64,000 nt of DNA from Streptomyces aquilus (GTDB taxonomy: Bacteria > Actinomycetota > Actinomycetes > Streptomycetales > Streptomycetaceae). The translations under genes were made by a program, and so were the position numbers. The notes under the pieces were generated by a model. It ran no database searches. It was given only the letters and a program-made list of their open reading frames with translations, and was not told the origin of the DNA. Below are positions 18,098-27,216 of the stretch, piece by piece. Positions within the stretch are counted from its first letter, which is position 1. Every line of letters begins with the position of its first letter. Where the stretch lies: NCBI RefSeq assembly GCF_003955715.1, contig NZ_CP034463.1, positions 2,356,001-2,420,000 on the forward strand, in the 5' to 3' direction.

Positions 18098-18769
18098 GTG
18101 GCCATCCGCGTCCTACTGGTCGACGACCAGCCGCTGCTGCGTACCGGCTTCCGGATGATTCTGGAGGCGGAGCAGGACATCGCTGTGGTCGGCGAGGCCG
18201 GAGACGGCCTTCAGGCGCTCGACCAGGTGCGGGCGTTGCAGCCCGACGTGGTTCTCATGGACATCCGCATGCCCCGGATGGACGGCGTCGAGGCGACCCG
18301 GCAGATCACCGGGCCCGGGCGGGACGGTCCGGCGAAGGTGCTGGTGCTGACCACGTTCGATCTCGACGAGTACGTGGTGGAGGCGCTGCGGGCGGGGGCC
18401 AGCGGTTTCCTGCTGAAGGATGCTCCCGCCAACGAGCTGGTGCAGGCGATCCGGGTGGTGGCCGCGGGTGAGGCGATGCTCGCGCCGAGCATCACGCGCC
18501 GGCTGCTCGACAAGTACGCCACGCATCTGCCGTCGGGTGACGAGCCGGTGCCGGACACGCTGCACACGCTCACCGACCGTGAGGTGGAGGTGCTGAAGCT
18601 GGTGGCGCGGGGGTTGTCGAACGCGGAGATCGCGGCGGATCTGTTCGTCAGCGAGACCACGGTGAAGACGCATGTGGGGCATGTGCTGACGAAGCTGGGG
18701 CTGCGGGACCGGGTGCAGGCTGCGGTGTACGCGTACGAGAGCGGGCTGGTGCGTCCCGGCGCGCAGTAG
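18098..18769 (+). CDS. NarL/FixJ-type response regulator (no adjacent kinase)
   Basis: The 223-residue product starts at GTG 18098 with GAAGGAG 7 nt upstream. The receiver domain has the acidic pair in VLLVDDQPLL, phospho-acceptor Asp in VVLMDIRMPRMDG (about residue 54), and switch Thr/Lys in VLTTFDLDEY and GFLLKDAP. The LuxR-type DNA-binding helix-turn-helix is LTDREVEVLKLVARGLSNAEI and FVSETTVKTHVGHVL, at the C-terminus. No histidine kinase gene is adjacent, so the partner kinase is encoded elsewhere. It probably shares a transcript with the nuclease gene upstream. A convergent terminator follows. Confidence 0.95.
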   Translation: MAIRVLLVDDQPLLRTGFRMILEAEQDIAVVGEAGDGLQALDQVRALQPDVVLMDIRMPRMDGVEATRQITGPGRDGPAKVLVLTTFDLDEYVVEALRAGASGFLLKDAPANELVQAIRVVAAGEAMLAPSITRRLLDKYATHLPSGDEPVPDTLHTLTDREVEVLKLVARGLSNAEIAADLFVSETTVKTHVGHVLTKLGLRDRVQAAVYAYESGLVRPGAQ

Positions 18770-18785
18770 CAACAGCCGACAACAG

Positions 18786-18819
18786 CAAGGGCGCCCGCTC
18801 TCAGGAGGGGGCGCCCTTG
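18786..18819. terminator. Bidirectional terminator
   Basis: A perfect 11-bp stem, CAAGGGCGCCC (18786-18796) with GGGCGCCCTTG (18809-18819), lies between the converging response regulator gene and the solute-binding protein gene. Confidence 0.8.
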
Positions 18820-18838
18820 GCGTTGCCGGGCCGGGCCG

Positions 18839-20416
18839 TCAGCCCTTGCTGATCTCCCAGAAGCGGAAGACGGTGGAGGCGTCGAGGCAGTACTCGAGGC
18901 CGTAGACGTTGTCGCGGACGACGGCGTACTGCTTGGCCTGCCACAGGGGCAGGACGGGGAGTTCGGCGGCGACGACGTCCTGGAGGTGGCCGTAGTCGCT
19001 GTCGGTGGCGGCGCGGTCGCTCTGGGCGGCGGTGCGCGGGATGAGCGTGTCGGTGATCGTGTTGTTGGTGTAGTTGTTGCTGAGCACGTTGCCCTCGCCG
19101 AAGAAGGGGGCGGTGAAGTTGTCGGCGTCCGGGTAGTCGGGGACCCAGCCCTTCACGTAGACGCCGTACTTGCCCTTGGCTATGTCCTTCTCGTACTGGT
19201 CGTAGGCGACGGACTTGACGTCGGCGGCGAAGAGGCCGCTGTCGTTGAGCTGGTCGGCGATGGCCTTGAGTTCCTGGTCGGTGGAGGGGCCGTAGCGGGT
19301 GGGGGTGGACCAGAGGGTGAGCTTGACCTTGCCGGTGATGCCCTCGGCGGTCAGGGCGGCGGCGGCCTTGGCCTTGGAGGGGCGGGCGCCGTAGGTGTCG
19401 AAGAAGGCCGTGTTGTGGCCCGCGATGCCGGCCGGGATGATCGAGTAGAGCGAGGTGGCGGTGCCCTGGTAGACCTCGGCCATGAGGGCGTCGCGGTCGA
19501 GCAGGTAGGCCATGGCCTTGCGGACGCCGAGCTTGCCGGCGACGGGGTCGTCCATGTTGAAGACGAGGTGCTGGACCTCGGCGCTGGTGCCCTCGACGAG
19601 TTCGACGTCGGCGTCGGTGCCGGCGGCCTCGATGTCGGAGATGTCGCTCGCGCTGAGGCCTCGGTAGGCGATGTCGATCTTGTTGTCGGTGAGGTCCTGC
19701 TTGAGCTGGGCCTGGTCGACGCCGAACTTCAGGGTGACGCCGGAGTTCTTGATCTTGGCGGTGCCCTCGTAGTTCTCGTTGACGGAGAAGACGGCCTCGC
19801 CGTCGTCGAACGAGTCGAGTGTGTAGGGGCCGGAGCCGACTGCCTCGCCGTCCTCGCGGAGCTTGCCGGCGTCGTACTGCCGGTGGTCGACGATGGAGCC
19901 GGCGCCGGAGGCGAGCTTGCTGGGGAAGGTGGCGTCGGGCGTGTTCAGCCGGAACACGACCGTCTTCTCGTTCGGCGTCTCGACCTTGTCGAGCATGGGG
20001 AACATGATCGCGGGGCCGGCGTCGTCGTTGATCTTCAGCATCCGGTCGAAGGAGAACTTGACGTCCTCCGAGGTGAGGTCGTCACCGTTGCTGAACTTCA
20101 GGCCGTCCTTCAGCGTGCACTTGAAGACCTTGGTCTGGGCGTCGCTGAACCCGCAGCTCTCGGCGGCTTCCGGTACGGGCTCGGTGCCGCCCTTGGGGAA
20201 GCTGAGCAGCGACTGGAAGACGTTGTTGAACAGCAGCCACGAGCCGGGGTCGTAGCCGGAGGCCGGGTCGGTGGCGAGGACGTCGTCGGACATCCCCATC
20301 ACCACGGTGGAGCCACCGCTTCCGGATTCTCCGTTCTCCGAGCCGCAGCCGGTCAACAGGCCGGAGGCCAGCCCCGCCATGATGGGCAGGACCGGCCACT
20401 GGTTGCGCAGGTTCAC
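18839..20416 (-). CDS. Family 5 solute-binding lipoprotein of an ABC importer (peptide/nickel type)
   Basis: This 525-residue SBP_bac_5 protein would capture an oligopeptide or similar solute outside the membrane. The signal peptide ends in GLLTGC, with lipidation at Cys24, followed by a Ser/Gly-rich linker. Family features include FKCTLKDGLKFSNGDDLTSEDVKFSFDR, VGSGPYTLDSFDDGEA, MAYLLDRDALM and GWVPDYPDADNF. No permease or ATPase gene is near. It is a diverged duplicate of the next gene upstream and lies 67 nt after it. The ligand is not evident. Confidence 0.92.
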   Translation of the reverse strand: MNLRNQWPVLPIMAGLASGLLTGCGSENGESGSGGSTVVMGMSDDVLATDPASGYDPGSWLLFNNVFQSLLSFPKGGTEPVPEAAESCGFSDAQTKVFKCTLKDGLKFSNGDDLTSEDVKFSFDRMLKINDDAGPAIMFPMLDKVETPNEKTVVFRLNTPDATFPSKLASGAGSIVDHRQYDAGKLREDGEAVGSGPYTLDSFDDGEAVFSVNENYEGTAKIKNSGVTLKFGVDQAQLKQDLTDNKIDIAYRGLSASDISDIEAAGTDADVELVEGTSAEVQHLVFNMDDPVAGKLGVRKAMAYLLDRDALMAEVYQGTATSLYSIIPAGIAGHNTAFFDTYGARPSKAKAAAALTAEGITGKVKLTLWSTPTRYGPSTDQELKAIADQLNDSGLFAADVKSVAYDQYEKDIAKGKYGVYVKGWVPDYPDADNFTAPFFGEGNVLSNNYTNNTITDTLIPRTAAQSDRAATDSDYGHLQDVVAAELPVLPLWQAKQYAVVRDNVYGLEYCLDASTVFRFWEISKG

Positions 20417-20483
20417 GTGCGAGTGCCTTGTCGTCGGTGTCGGATCCCGGGGCCGGCCGTCCCGGGCCCCGGGCAGGGGACGA

Positions 20484-22088
20484 TCAGCCGCTCACGCCGC
20501 GGCCGAGCTCCCACAGCTGAAGGGTGGAGGAGGAGTTGAGGACGTAGGCGGTGCCGGTGATGTCGTCGCGGGCGGCGACGTACTGCTTGCCCTGCCACAG
20601 CGGCAGCACCGGGACGTCGTCGGCGACGATGTCCTGGATGTCGGTGAGGCTGGTGGAGGCGGACAGCCGGTCGGCCTGGCGGCGGGACTCCGGGATCAGG
20701 GTGTTGCGGATCTCGCTGTTGGCGTAGGGCGAGCCGAGGAAGTTGTCCTTGTCGAGGAACGGCGCGAGGTAGTTGTCGGCGTCGGGGAAGTCCGGGAACC
20801 AGCCCATTCCGTAGACGTCGTACGTGCCCTTCTGCTCGGCGGGGCGGAAGGTCTTCCAGGCTTCGCCCTTGATGCTCACGTCGAACAGGCCGGAGTCGTT
20901 GAGCTGCTGCTGGAGCTGCTCGAACTCCTTCTTGGTGGCCGAGCCGTAGTGGTCGGTCGTGTAGTGCAGGGTCAGCTTGACCGGGGCAGTGATGTTCGCC
21001 CTGTTCAGGAGGGCTGCGGCCTTGGTCTTGCTGGGGTCGCCGTACTTGTTGAAGAACGAGTTGGAGTGGCCGATGATGCTCGCCGGCACCAGCGAGAACA
21101 GCGGTTCGGCCTCGGAGCCGTAGACCTTGGAGACGAGTTCGCTGCGGTTGATGATCTGGGCCATCGCCTGGCGCACGGCCTTGGTCTTGACCGCGGGGGC
21201 GTCGGTGTTGAAGGCCAGGTAGCGGATCTCCAGGCCGGGCATCTCGACGAGGTCGACATCGCTGTCAGTGGACCCGGAGAGCTTCTCGATCTGCTCGGGC
21301 GACATGGTGCGGGACATGACGTCGATGTCGCCCTTGTCGATGGCGGCGCCCATGGCGTCGGCGTCCGCGAAGGTGCGCAGTTCGACCTTGTCGTTGTTCA
21401 CCTTCAGGATCCCCTTGTAGTTGGGGTTCTTGGTGAACACGGCGCTGACGAGCTGGTCGTCCTTGACCTCGGCGGACATGGTGTACGGGCCGGAGCCGTC
21501 GAGGTCGAAGCCGTCGCGCAGGCTCTTGGCCGGGTAGTCGTCGGGGTTGAGGATGCCGGCGACGGGGGTCGAGAGCTTGTACGGGAAGGTGGCGTCGGCC
21601 GTCTTGAGGTGGAAGATCACCTCGCGGTCGCCCTGGGTCTCGACGGTGTCGATGGTGGAGAGCAGGCCGACCGGACCGCCCTCGACGTTGATGTTCCGCG
21701 CGCGGTCGATGGAGTACTTGACGTCCTTCGCGGTGACAGCGTCGCCGTTGGCGAACTTCAGGCCCGGGCGCAGCTTGCAGGCGTAGCGCTCGTTGCCGGT
21801 GTCGGTGAAACCGCAGCTCTCGGCGGCCTCGGGGACGGGCTCGCCCTCGCCGCGCGGCTGGATCATCAGGGTCTGCACGGTCTGGCGCAGGATGTTCCAG
21901 ATGCCGGCGTCGTAGGCGTAGGCCGGGTCGAGGGGCGCGGGGGCGTCCTTCGAGGCAGTGACCGCGTCCGTGGTGCCGACGACTATCGCGTCTCCGCCGC
22001 CGCTGCTGCCGTCGGACCCGCCGCAGGCGGCGAGAACCGGCGCGAGCAGACCGATCACGGCCGGCAGCACCAAAGTCTTGCGGTTCAT
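20484..22088 (-). CDS. Family 5 solute-binding lipoprotein, paralogue of the downstream gene
   Basis: ATG 22088 gives a 534-residue protein with signal MNRKTLVLPAVIGLLAPVLAAC, here noted as a lipobox LAAC with Cys22. GGAG lies about 11 nt upstream. It shares with its neighbour the blocks EPVPEAAESCGF, LKFANGDAVTAKDVKYSIDRA, GSGPYTMS, GWFPDFPDADNYLAPF and VPVLPLWQGKQY. The order of blocks is the same, so the pair arose by tandem duplication. Neither copy is linked to transporter membrane components. They would have to share a permease encoded elsewhere or have taken on another role. Confidence 0.92.
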   Translation of the reverse strand: MNRKTLVLPAVIGLLAPVLAACGGSDGSSGGGDAIVVGTTDAVTASKDAPAPLDPAYAYDAGIWNILRQTVQTLMIQPRGEGEPVPEAAESCGFTDTGNERYACKLRPGLKFANGDAVTAKDVKYSIDRARNINVEGGPVGLLSTIDTVETQGDREVIFHLKTADATFPYKLSTPVAGILNPDDYPAKSLRDGFDLDGSGPYTMSAEVKDDQLVSAVFTKNPNYKGILKVNNDKVELRTFADADAMGAAIDKGDIDVMSRTMSPEQIEKLSGSTDSDVDLVEMPGLEIRYLAFNTDAPAVKTKAVRQAMAQIINRSELVSKVYGSEAEPLFSLVPASIIGHSNSFFNKYGDPSKTKAAALLNRANITAPVKLTLHYTTDHYGSATKKEFEQLQQQLNDSGLFDVSIKGEAWKTFRPAEQKGTYDVYGMGWFPDFPDADNYLAPFLDKDNFLGSPYANSEIRNTLIPESRRQADRLSASTSLTDIQDIVADDVPVLPLWQGKQYVAARDDITGTAYVLNSSSTLQLWELGRGVSG

Positions 22089-22509
22089 GCTCGAGTTTCT
22101 CCAGAGCTGTCGAGTCCGTGTATCCGGCATGCATGGGTGGTGCGGCGGATCCACGGGGGGTGCGGTGATGTTCTCGCGACGAGATTAGTCCGCGCCCGCA
22201 GAGCGGTTCGCAGGCACCGGAGTTGAGGTGCCATCACGGAGCGAAACCGGGTGCGGACACACCGAAAACCCGACAGGGGAAGGATTAGTGCAGGTTTCCA
22301 TCAATCAGGACACAAGGGCACGGCACAATCCCCTCATTGCGGGCCGCAGGCACAGACCGCGCCACCTGTCGACCTCGCGTGAAGTGGGGAACGTCACATG
22401 CTCAACAAGGTGTACGGGCACCGGAATTCGGTCGGCGATCAAGATTCGAATTCCTTTGCGCGCGGCCCGGAAATGCTTGCGTTATCCGCGATGCACGCTG
22501 GGTGAACGC
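22089..22509. other. Intergenic region upstream of the solute-binding protein pair
   Basis: These 421 nt have lower GC than the neighbours and hold the promoter of the solute-binding pair. One plus-strand frame (22398-22505, 35 codons, with a TTA codon) has only a weak ribosome site. I see no other gene, hairpin or repeat. Confidence 0.5.
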
Positions 22510-23211
22510 TCAGCGCATTTCCGTCATCAGGCCGCGCAGAAATGCCAGGTCGACCTCCTCGAGGGAGCTGACGACGGTGCGCCGGGCGGCGGGGGCGATG
22601 GGCGCGACGGACGGCACGGCCACGACGTGGCAGCCCGCGGCCTCGGCGGCGGCGACGCCGGTGGCGGTGTCCTCGACGACGGCGCATCTGGCCGGATCGA
22701 CACCGAGTCCCGCGGCGGCGAAGAGGTAGGGGTCGGGGTGCGGCTTGGTGCGGGCCACCTCGTCGCCGGCGACGGTGAGGGCGAAATGCTGGGGGCCGAG
22801 GGAGGTCAGCACGCGGTCGATGATGCGCCGGTGGGAGGCGGAGACCAGGGCGGTGGGGATCTCGTACTCGGAGAGTTCGGCCAGCAGCCGCAGGGCGCCC
22901 GGCATCAGCGGCAGGGCGCGGCCGATGCGGTCCTCGAAGCCCTCGTTGAGCAGCACCGTGAGTTCGGGGAGGGTGATGTCGGCGCCGGTGGCCTCGATCA
23001 GGAACCCCGCGCTGCGGGTCATGGGACCGCCGACGACGACATGGCGCCAGGAGTCGTCGAGGGTGTGACCGAGTCCGGCGAAGATCTCCACCTCGACGTC
23101 CCACCAGAAGCCCTCGGTGTCCACCAGGGTGCCGTCCATGTCGAGCAGCACGGCCTGCAGGGCTGAGCCTTCGGCCGTACGGGTTCCGAGCGCGGGGACC
23201 GTACTGGTCAT
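22510..23211 (-). CDS. HAD-superfamily hydrolase, beta-phosphoglucomutase/phosphatase type
   Basis: The 233-residue product starts at ATG 23211 with AGGAGG 9 nt upstream. Motif I is LLDMDGTLVDTEGFWWDVE with the Asp nucleophile and the second Asp. Motif II is TALVSASHRR, motif III is the Lys of KPHPDPYLFAAAGLGVDP, and motif IV is VVEDTATGVAAAEAAGC. The four-helix cap between residues about 35 and 95 is that of subfamily I phosphatases. The substrate is unknown, though a small phosphorylated metabolite is likely. It lies downstream of metH, separated by a strong hairpin. Confidence 0.92.
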   Translation of the reverse strand: MTSTVPALGTRTAEGSALQAVLLDMDGTLVDTEGFWWDVEVEIFAGLGHTLDDSWRHVVVGGPMTRSAGFLIEATGADITLPELTVLLNEGFEDRIGRALPLMPGALRLLAELSEYEIPTALVSASHRRIIDRVLTSLGPQHFALTVAGDEVARTKPHPDPYLFAAAGLGVDPARCAVVEDTATGVAAAEAAGCHVVAVPSVAPIAPAARRTVVSSLEEVDLAFLRGLMTEMR

Positions 23212-23237
23212 CTAGGCGCACCTCCTTGAGGGACGAT

Positions 23238-23268
23238 CAGGCCGGTTCCCACGGAGGGAACCGGCCTG
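23238..23268. terminator. Hairpin between metH and the HAD gene
   Basis: A perfect 13-bp stem, CAGGCCGGTTCCC (23238-23250) with GGGAACCGGCCTG (23256-23268), has loop ACGGA. It lies in the 184-nt gap between metH and the HAD gene and probably limits read-through. There is no U-tract. Confidence 0.6.
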
Positions 23269-23395
23269 CGATGGACCGTCCAGTGTACGACTGTCCCGGA
23301 GGATGCGCCTCGTTTATTCGACGCGGCCCGGGGCACACCTCAAGTACCGCCGGGGGCCGTCTTGAGCTGCGCTTATGTGCCTGTCGGGCACCTTT

Positions 23396-26300
23396 CTAGC
23401 GAGCGTTGAAGTACTTCGCCTCCGGGTGGTGGATCACGATCGCGTCCGTGGACTGCTCGGGGTGCAGCTGGAACTCCTCGGACAGGTGGACGCCGATGCG
23501 CTCCGGCTGGAGCAGGTCGGCGATCTTGGCGCGGTCCTCCAGGTTGGGGCAGGCGCCGTAGCCGAGGGAGAAGCGCGCGCCCCGGTACTTGAGGGCGAAC
23601 ATGTCCTCGATGTCGCTCGGGTCCTCCCCCGCGAAGCCGAGTTCCGACCGCACGCGCGCGTGCCAGTACTCGGCGAGGGCCTCGGCCAACTGGACGGACA
23701 GGCCGTGCAGTTCGAGGTAGTCGCGGTAGGCGTTGGCCTCGAAGAGCTTGGCGGTCTGCTCGCCGATGCGGGAGCCGACGGTGACGACCTGGAGGCCGAC
23801 GACGTCGGTCTCCCCCGACTCCTCCGGACGGAAGAAGTCGGCCAGGCACAGGCGGCGGCCGCGGCGCTGGCGCGGGAAGGTGAAGCGGGTGCGCTCGTTG
23901 CCCTGGTCGTCGAGGATGATCAGGTCGTCGTCCTTGGAGACGCACGGGAAGTAGCCGTAGACGACGGCGGCTTCGAGGAGGTTCTCCGTCTGGAGACGGT
24001 CGAGCAGCCCGCGCAGCCGGGGCCGGCCCTCGGTCTCGACGAGTTCCTCGTAGGTCGGACCGTCGCCGGTGCGGGCCTGCTTCAGGCCCCACTGGCCCTT
24101 GAAGAGGGCGCCCTCGTCGAGCCAGGAGGCGTACTCCTTGAGCTGGATGCCCTTGATGACGCGGGTGTCCCAGAACGGCGGGGTGGGGAGGGGGTTGTCG
24201 GTGGCGACGTCGGAGCGGACGTGTCCCTCTTCGGGCCGCTCCTCCTCGACCTGTACGGAACCGGCGCGCACCCGGCGCTGCTTGAGCTCGGGCAGGGCCG
24301 CGCCGGGCACGCCGCGCTTGACGCCGATGAGGGCGTCCATGAGGCGCAGGCCCTCGAACGCGTCGCGGGCGTAGCGGACTTCGCCCTGGTAGATCTCGTG
24401 CAGGTCCTGTTCGACGTAGGCGCGGGTGAGGGCGGCGCCGCCGAGGATGACCGGGTAGTCGGCGGCCATGCCGCGGGAGTTGAGCTCCTCCAGGTTCTCC
24501 TTCATGATCACCGTGGACTTCACCAGCAGCCCGGACATGCCGATCACATCGGCCTTGTGTTCCTCGGCCGCCTCCAGGATCGCGGAGACCGGCTGCTTGA
24601 TGCCGAGGTTGACCACGTTGTAACCGTTGTTGGACAGGATGATGTCGACGAGGTTCTTGCCGATGTCGTGGACGTCTCCGCGCACGGTGGCCAGCACGAT
24701 GGTGCCCTTGCCCTCGGCGTCCGACTTCTCCATGTGCGGTTCGAGGTAGGCGACCGCCGACTTCATCACCTCGGCGGACTGGAGCACGAACGGCAGCTGC
24801 ATCTGGCCGGAGCCGAACAGCTCGCCGACGACCTTCATGCCGTCCAGGAGCGTCTCGTTGACGATGTCGAGTGCGGGGCGGGTCTGGAGGGCGTCGGCCA
24901 GATCCTCTTCGAGGCCGTTCTTCTCGCCGTCGATGATGCGGCGCTTGAGGCGCTCCTCCAGCGGCAGTGCGGCCAGCTCCTCGGCCTTGCCCGCCTTCAG
25001 GGACTTCGTGGTGGCGCCCTCGAACAGGGCCATCAGCTTCTGCAGCGGGTCGTAGCCCTCGGCGCGGCGGTCGTAGACGAGGTCGAGGGCCGTGCGCACC
25101 TCCTCCTCGGAGAACCGGGCGATCGGCAGGATCTTCGAGGCGTGCACGATCGCCGAGTCCAGGCCCGCCTTGACGCACTCGTCCAGGAAGACCGAGTTCA
25201 GCAGGATGCGGGCGGCCGGGTTCAGGCCGAAGGAGATGTTCGACAGGCCCAGCGTGGTCTGCACGTCCGGGTGGCGGCGCTTGAGTTCGCGGATCGCCTC
25301 GATGGTGGCGATGCCGTCCTTGCGGGACTCCTCCTGACCCGTGCAGATGGTGAAAGTCAGGGTGTCGATGAGGATGTCCGACTCGTGGATGCCCCAGTTC
25401 CCGGTCAGGTCCTCGATCAGCCGCTCGGCGATCTCGACCTTCTTCTCCGGGGTCCGCGCCTGGCCCTCCTCGTCGATGGTCAGCGCGATCAGCGCCGCGC
25501 CGTGCTCCTGGGCGAGCTTGGTGACCTTCGCGAAGCGGGACTCGGGGCCGTCGCCGTCCTCGTAGTTGACGGAGTTGATGACCGCGCGGCCGCCGAGCTT
25601 CTCCAGGCCCGCCTGGAGGACGTCGACCTCGGTGGAGTCCAGCACGATCGGCAGGGTGGAGGCGGTGGCGAAGCGGCCGGCCAGCTCCTTCATGTCGGCG
25701 ACGCCGTCGCGGCCGACGTAGTCCACGCACAGGTCGAGCATGTGCGCGCCCTCGCGGATCTGGTCGCGGGCCATCTCCACGCAGTCGTCCCAGCGGCCCT
25801 CCAGCATCGCCTCACGGAACTTCTTGGAGCCGTTGGCGTTGGTGCGCTCACCGATCGCCAGGTACGAGGTGTCCTGGCGGAACGGGACGGTCTGGTAGAG
25901 GGAGGCGGCGCCCGGCTCGGGACGCGGATGGCGCTCGGCGGGGGTGAGGTCGCGGACGCGTTCGACGACCTGGCGCAGGTGCTCGGGGGTGGTGCCGCAG
26001 CAGCCGCCGATGAGGGACAGGCCGTAGTCGCGGACGAAGTTCTCCTGGGCGTCGGCCAGGCCCTCGGGGTCGAGGGGGAAGTGCGCGCCGTCCTTGGTGA
26101 GGATGGGCAGGCCCGCGTTCGGCATGCACAGCAGCGGGATGCGGGAGTGCCGGGTGAGATAGCGCAGGTGCTCGCTCATCTCGGCGGGGCCGGTGGAGCA
26201 GTTCAGGCCGATCATGTCGATGCCGAGCGGCTCCAGCGCGGTCAGCGCGGCGCCGATCTCGGAGCCCAGCAGCATGGTGCCGGTCGTCTCGAAGGCCATG

Positions 26301-26911
26301 GAGACCACGAGGGGTACGTCGGCGCCGAGCGCCTCCATGGCGCGGCGGGCGCCGAGGACGGAGGCCTTGGTCTGGAGGAGGTCCTGGGTGGTCTCGACGA
26401 TCAGGGCGTCGGCGCCGCCGGCGAGCAGGCCCTCGACGTTGGCCTGGTAGCCGTCGCGGATGGTGGCGTAGTCGATGTGGCCGAGGGTGGGCAGCTTGGT
26501 GCCGGGGCCGACGGAGCCGAGGACCCAGCGCTGGCGGCCGTCTCGGGCGGTGTACTCGTCGGCCGTCTCGCGGGCGATGCGGGCGCCGGCCTCGGACAGT
26601 TCGTGGACCCGGTCGGCGATGTCGTACTCGGACGCGGCCGTGTGGTTGGACCCGAAGGTGTTGGTCTCGACGCAGTCGACGCCCACGGCGAAGTAGGCGT
26701 CGTGGACGGAGCGGACGATGTCCGGGCGGGTCACGTTGAGGATCTCGTTACAGCCTTCGAGGTTCTCGAAGTCCTCGAGGGTGGGGTCCTGCGCCTGGAG
26801 CATGGTGCCCATGGCTCCGTCGGCGACCACCACACGGGTGGCGAGCGCCTCGCGGAGCGCGGACACGCGGGCCCGGCTGTCGGCGGAAGGGGACGGTGGC
26901 AACGAGGCCAT
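23396..26911 (-). CDS. metH: Cobalamin-dependent methionine synthase
   Basis: MetH moves the methyl group of 5-methyltetrahydrofolate to homocysteine through cob(I)alamin. ATG 26911 (AGGGAG upstream) gives 1171 residues; a longer frame to 26983 has no ribosome site. Domain order is complete. The homocysteine domain is about 1-330, with zinc Cys in GLNCSTGP and GGCCGTTPEH. The pterin domain is about 355-620 with ERTNANGSKKF. The cobalamin domain is about 655-890 with GDVHDIGKN carrying the axial His. The SAM-binding reactivation domain runs from about 910 to the end, with YGACPNLEDRAK. I see no cobalamin riboswitch in the 305 nt to gylR. Methionine made here feeds SAM, whose by-product MTA is salvaged by genes in the same window. 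Confidence 0.97.
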   Translation of the reverse strand: MASLPPSPSADSRARVSALREALATRVVVADGAMGTMLQAQDPTLEDFENLEGCNEILNVTRPDIVRSVHDAYFAVGVDCVETNTFGSNHTAASEYDIADRVHELSEAGARIARETADEYTARDGRQRWVLGSVGPGTKLPTLGHIDYATIRDGYQANVEGLLAGGADALIVETTQDLLQTKASVLGARRAMEALGADVPLVVSMAFETTGTMLLGSEIGAALTALEPLGIDMIGLNCSTGPAEMSEHLRYLTRHSRIPLLCMPNAGLPILTKDGAHFPLDPEGLADAQENFVRDYGLSLIGGCCGTTPEHLRQVVERVRDLTPAERHPRPEPGAASLYQTVPFRQDTSYLAIGERTNANGSKKFREAMLEGRWDDCVEMARDQIREGAHMLDLCVDYVGRDGVADMKELAGRFATASTLPIVLDSTEVDVLQAGLEKLGGRAVINSVNYEDGDGPESRFAKVTKLAQEHGAALIALTIDEEGQARTPEKKVEIAERLIEDLTGNWGIHESDILIDTLTFTICTGQEESRKDGIATIEAIRELKRRHPDVQTTLGLSNISFGLNPAARILLNSVFLDECVKAGLDSAIVHASKILPIARFSEEEVRTALDLVYDRRAEGYDPLQKLMALFEGATTKSLKAGKAEELAALPLEERLKRRIIDGEKNGLEEDLADALQTRPALDIVNETLLDGMKVVGELFGSGQMQLPFVLQSAEVMKSAVAYLEPHMEKSDAEGKGTIVLATVRGDVHDIGKNLVDIILSNNGYNVVNLGIKQPVSAILEAAEEHKADVIGMSGLLVKSTVIMKENLEELNSRGMAADYPVILGGAALTRAYVEQDLHEIYQGEVRYARDAFEGLRLMDALIGVKRGVPGAALPELKQRRVRAGSVQVEEERPEEGHVRSDVATDNPLPTPPFWDTRVIKGIQLKEYASWLDEGALFKGQWGLKQARTGDGPTYEELVETEGRPRLRGLLDRLQTENLLEAAVVYGYFPCVSKDDDLIILDDQGNERTRFTFPRQRRGRRLCLADFFRPEESGETDVVGLQVVTVGSRIGEQTAKLFEANAYRDYLELHGLSVQLAEALAEYWHARVRSELGFAGEDPSDIEDMFALKYRGARFSLGYGACPNLEDRAKIADLLQPERIGVHLSEEFQLHPEQSTDAIVIHHPEAKYFNAR

Positions 26912-27118
26912 GAAAGGGCTCCCTGTGGGTGCGACGGCTGTCGGCTTTGCGTCCTGCCGTGGGACTTCCCTCAGCAGGCGCACGCCGCCAGGGTAGCCGG
27001 GACCGGACCGGGATGGTCAGGAAGTCCACGGGGCGGACGAGGATGACGAGCAGGTCACCAGCGGGATACGAGTGACGCAAGACTGTGCGTCGAGTGGCGG
27101 GAACGTGTCGTCAGAACA

Positions 27119-27165
27119 TTGGCGGTCGGTCGGCATGGACTAGTAGTGTTCGACATTGCCGAACG
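27119..27165 (+). promoter_or_regulatory. gylR promoter with candidate GylR operator
   Basis: TTGGCG at 27119-27124 and TAGTAG at 27141-27146 form a plausible promoter with a 16-nt spacer. The sequence TGTTCGACATTGCCGAACG (27147-27165) is imperfectly palindromic (GTTCG and CGAAC arms). An extra half CGGTCGGCAT lies at 27127-27136. The same motif occurs inverted before glpF at 28191-28209, which supports a shared operator for GylR. The position over the promoter fits autorepression. Confidence 0.6.
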
Positions 27166-27216
27166 GCGGCAGCGACGTCGCGAGTCGACGGCGAAGGGGA
27201 CGGAGGCAGGACGGCG

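Noticed and set aside
23375..27046. A 1223-codon plus-strand open frame opposite metH
   Set aside because: It is the complement of the well-matched metH frame; long antisense frames are usual in high-GC genes, and it has no domain.
26912..27216. Possible cobalamin or SAH riboswitch upstream of metH
   Set aside because: I could not find the conserved B12-box or an SAH-type pseudoknot. A covariance-model scan of these 305 nt would be decisive.
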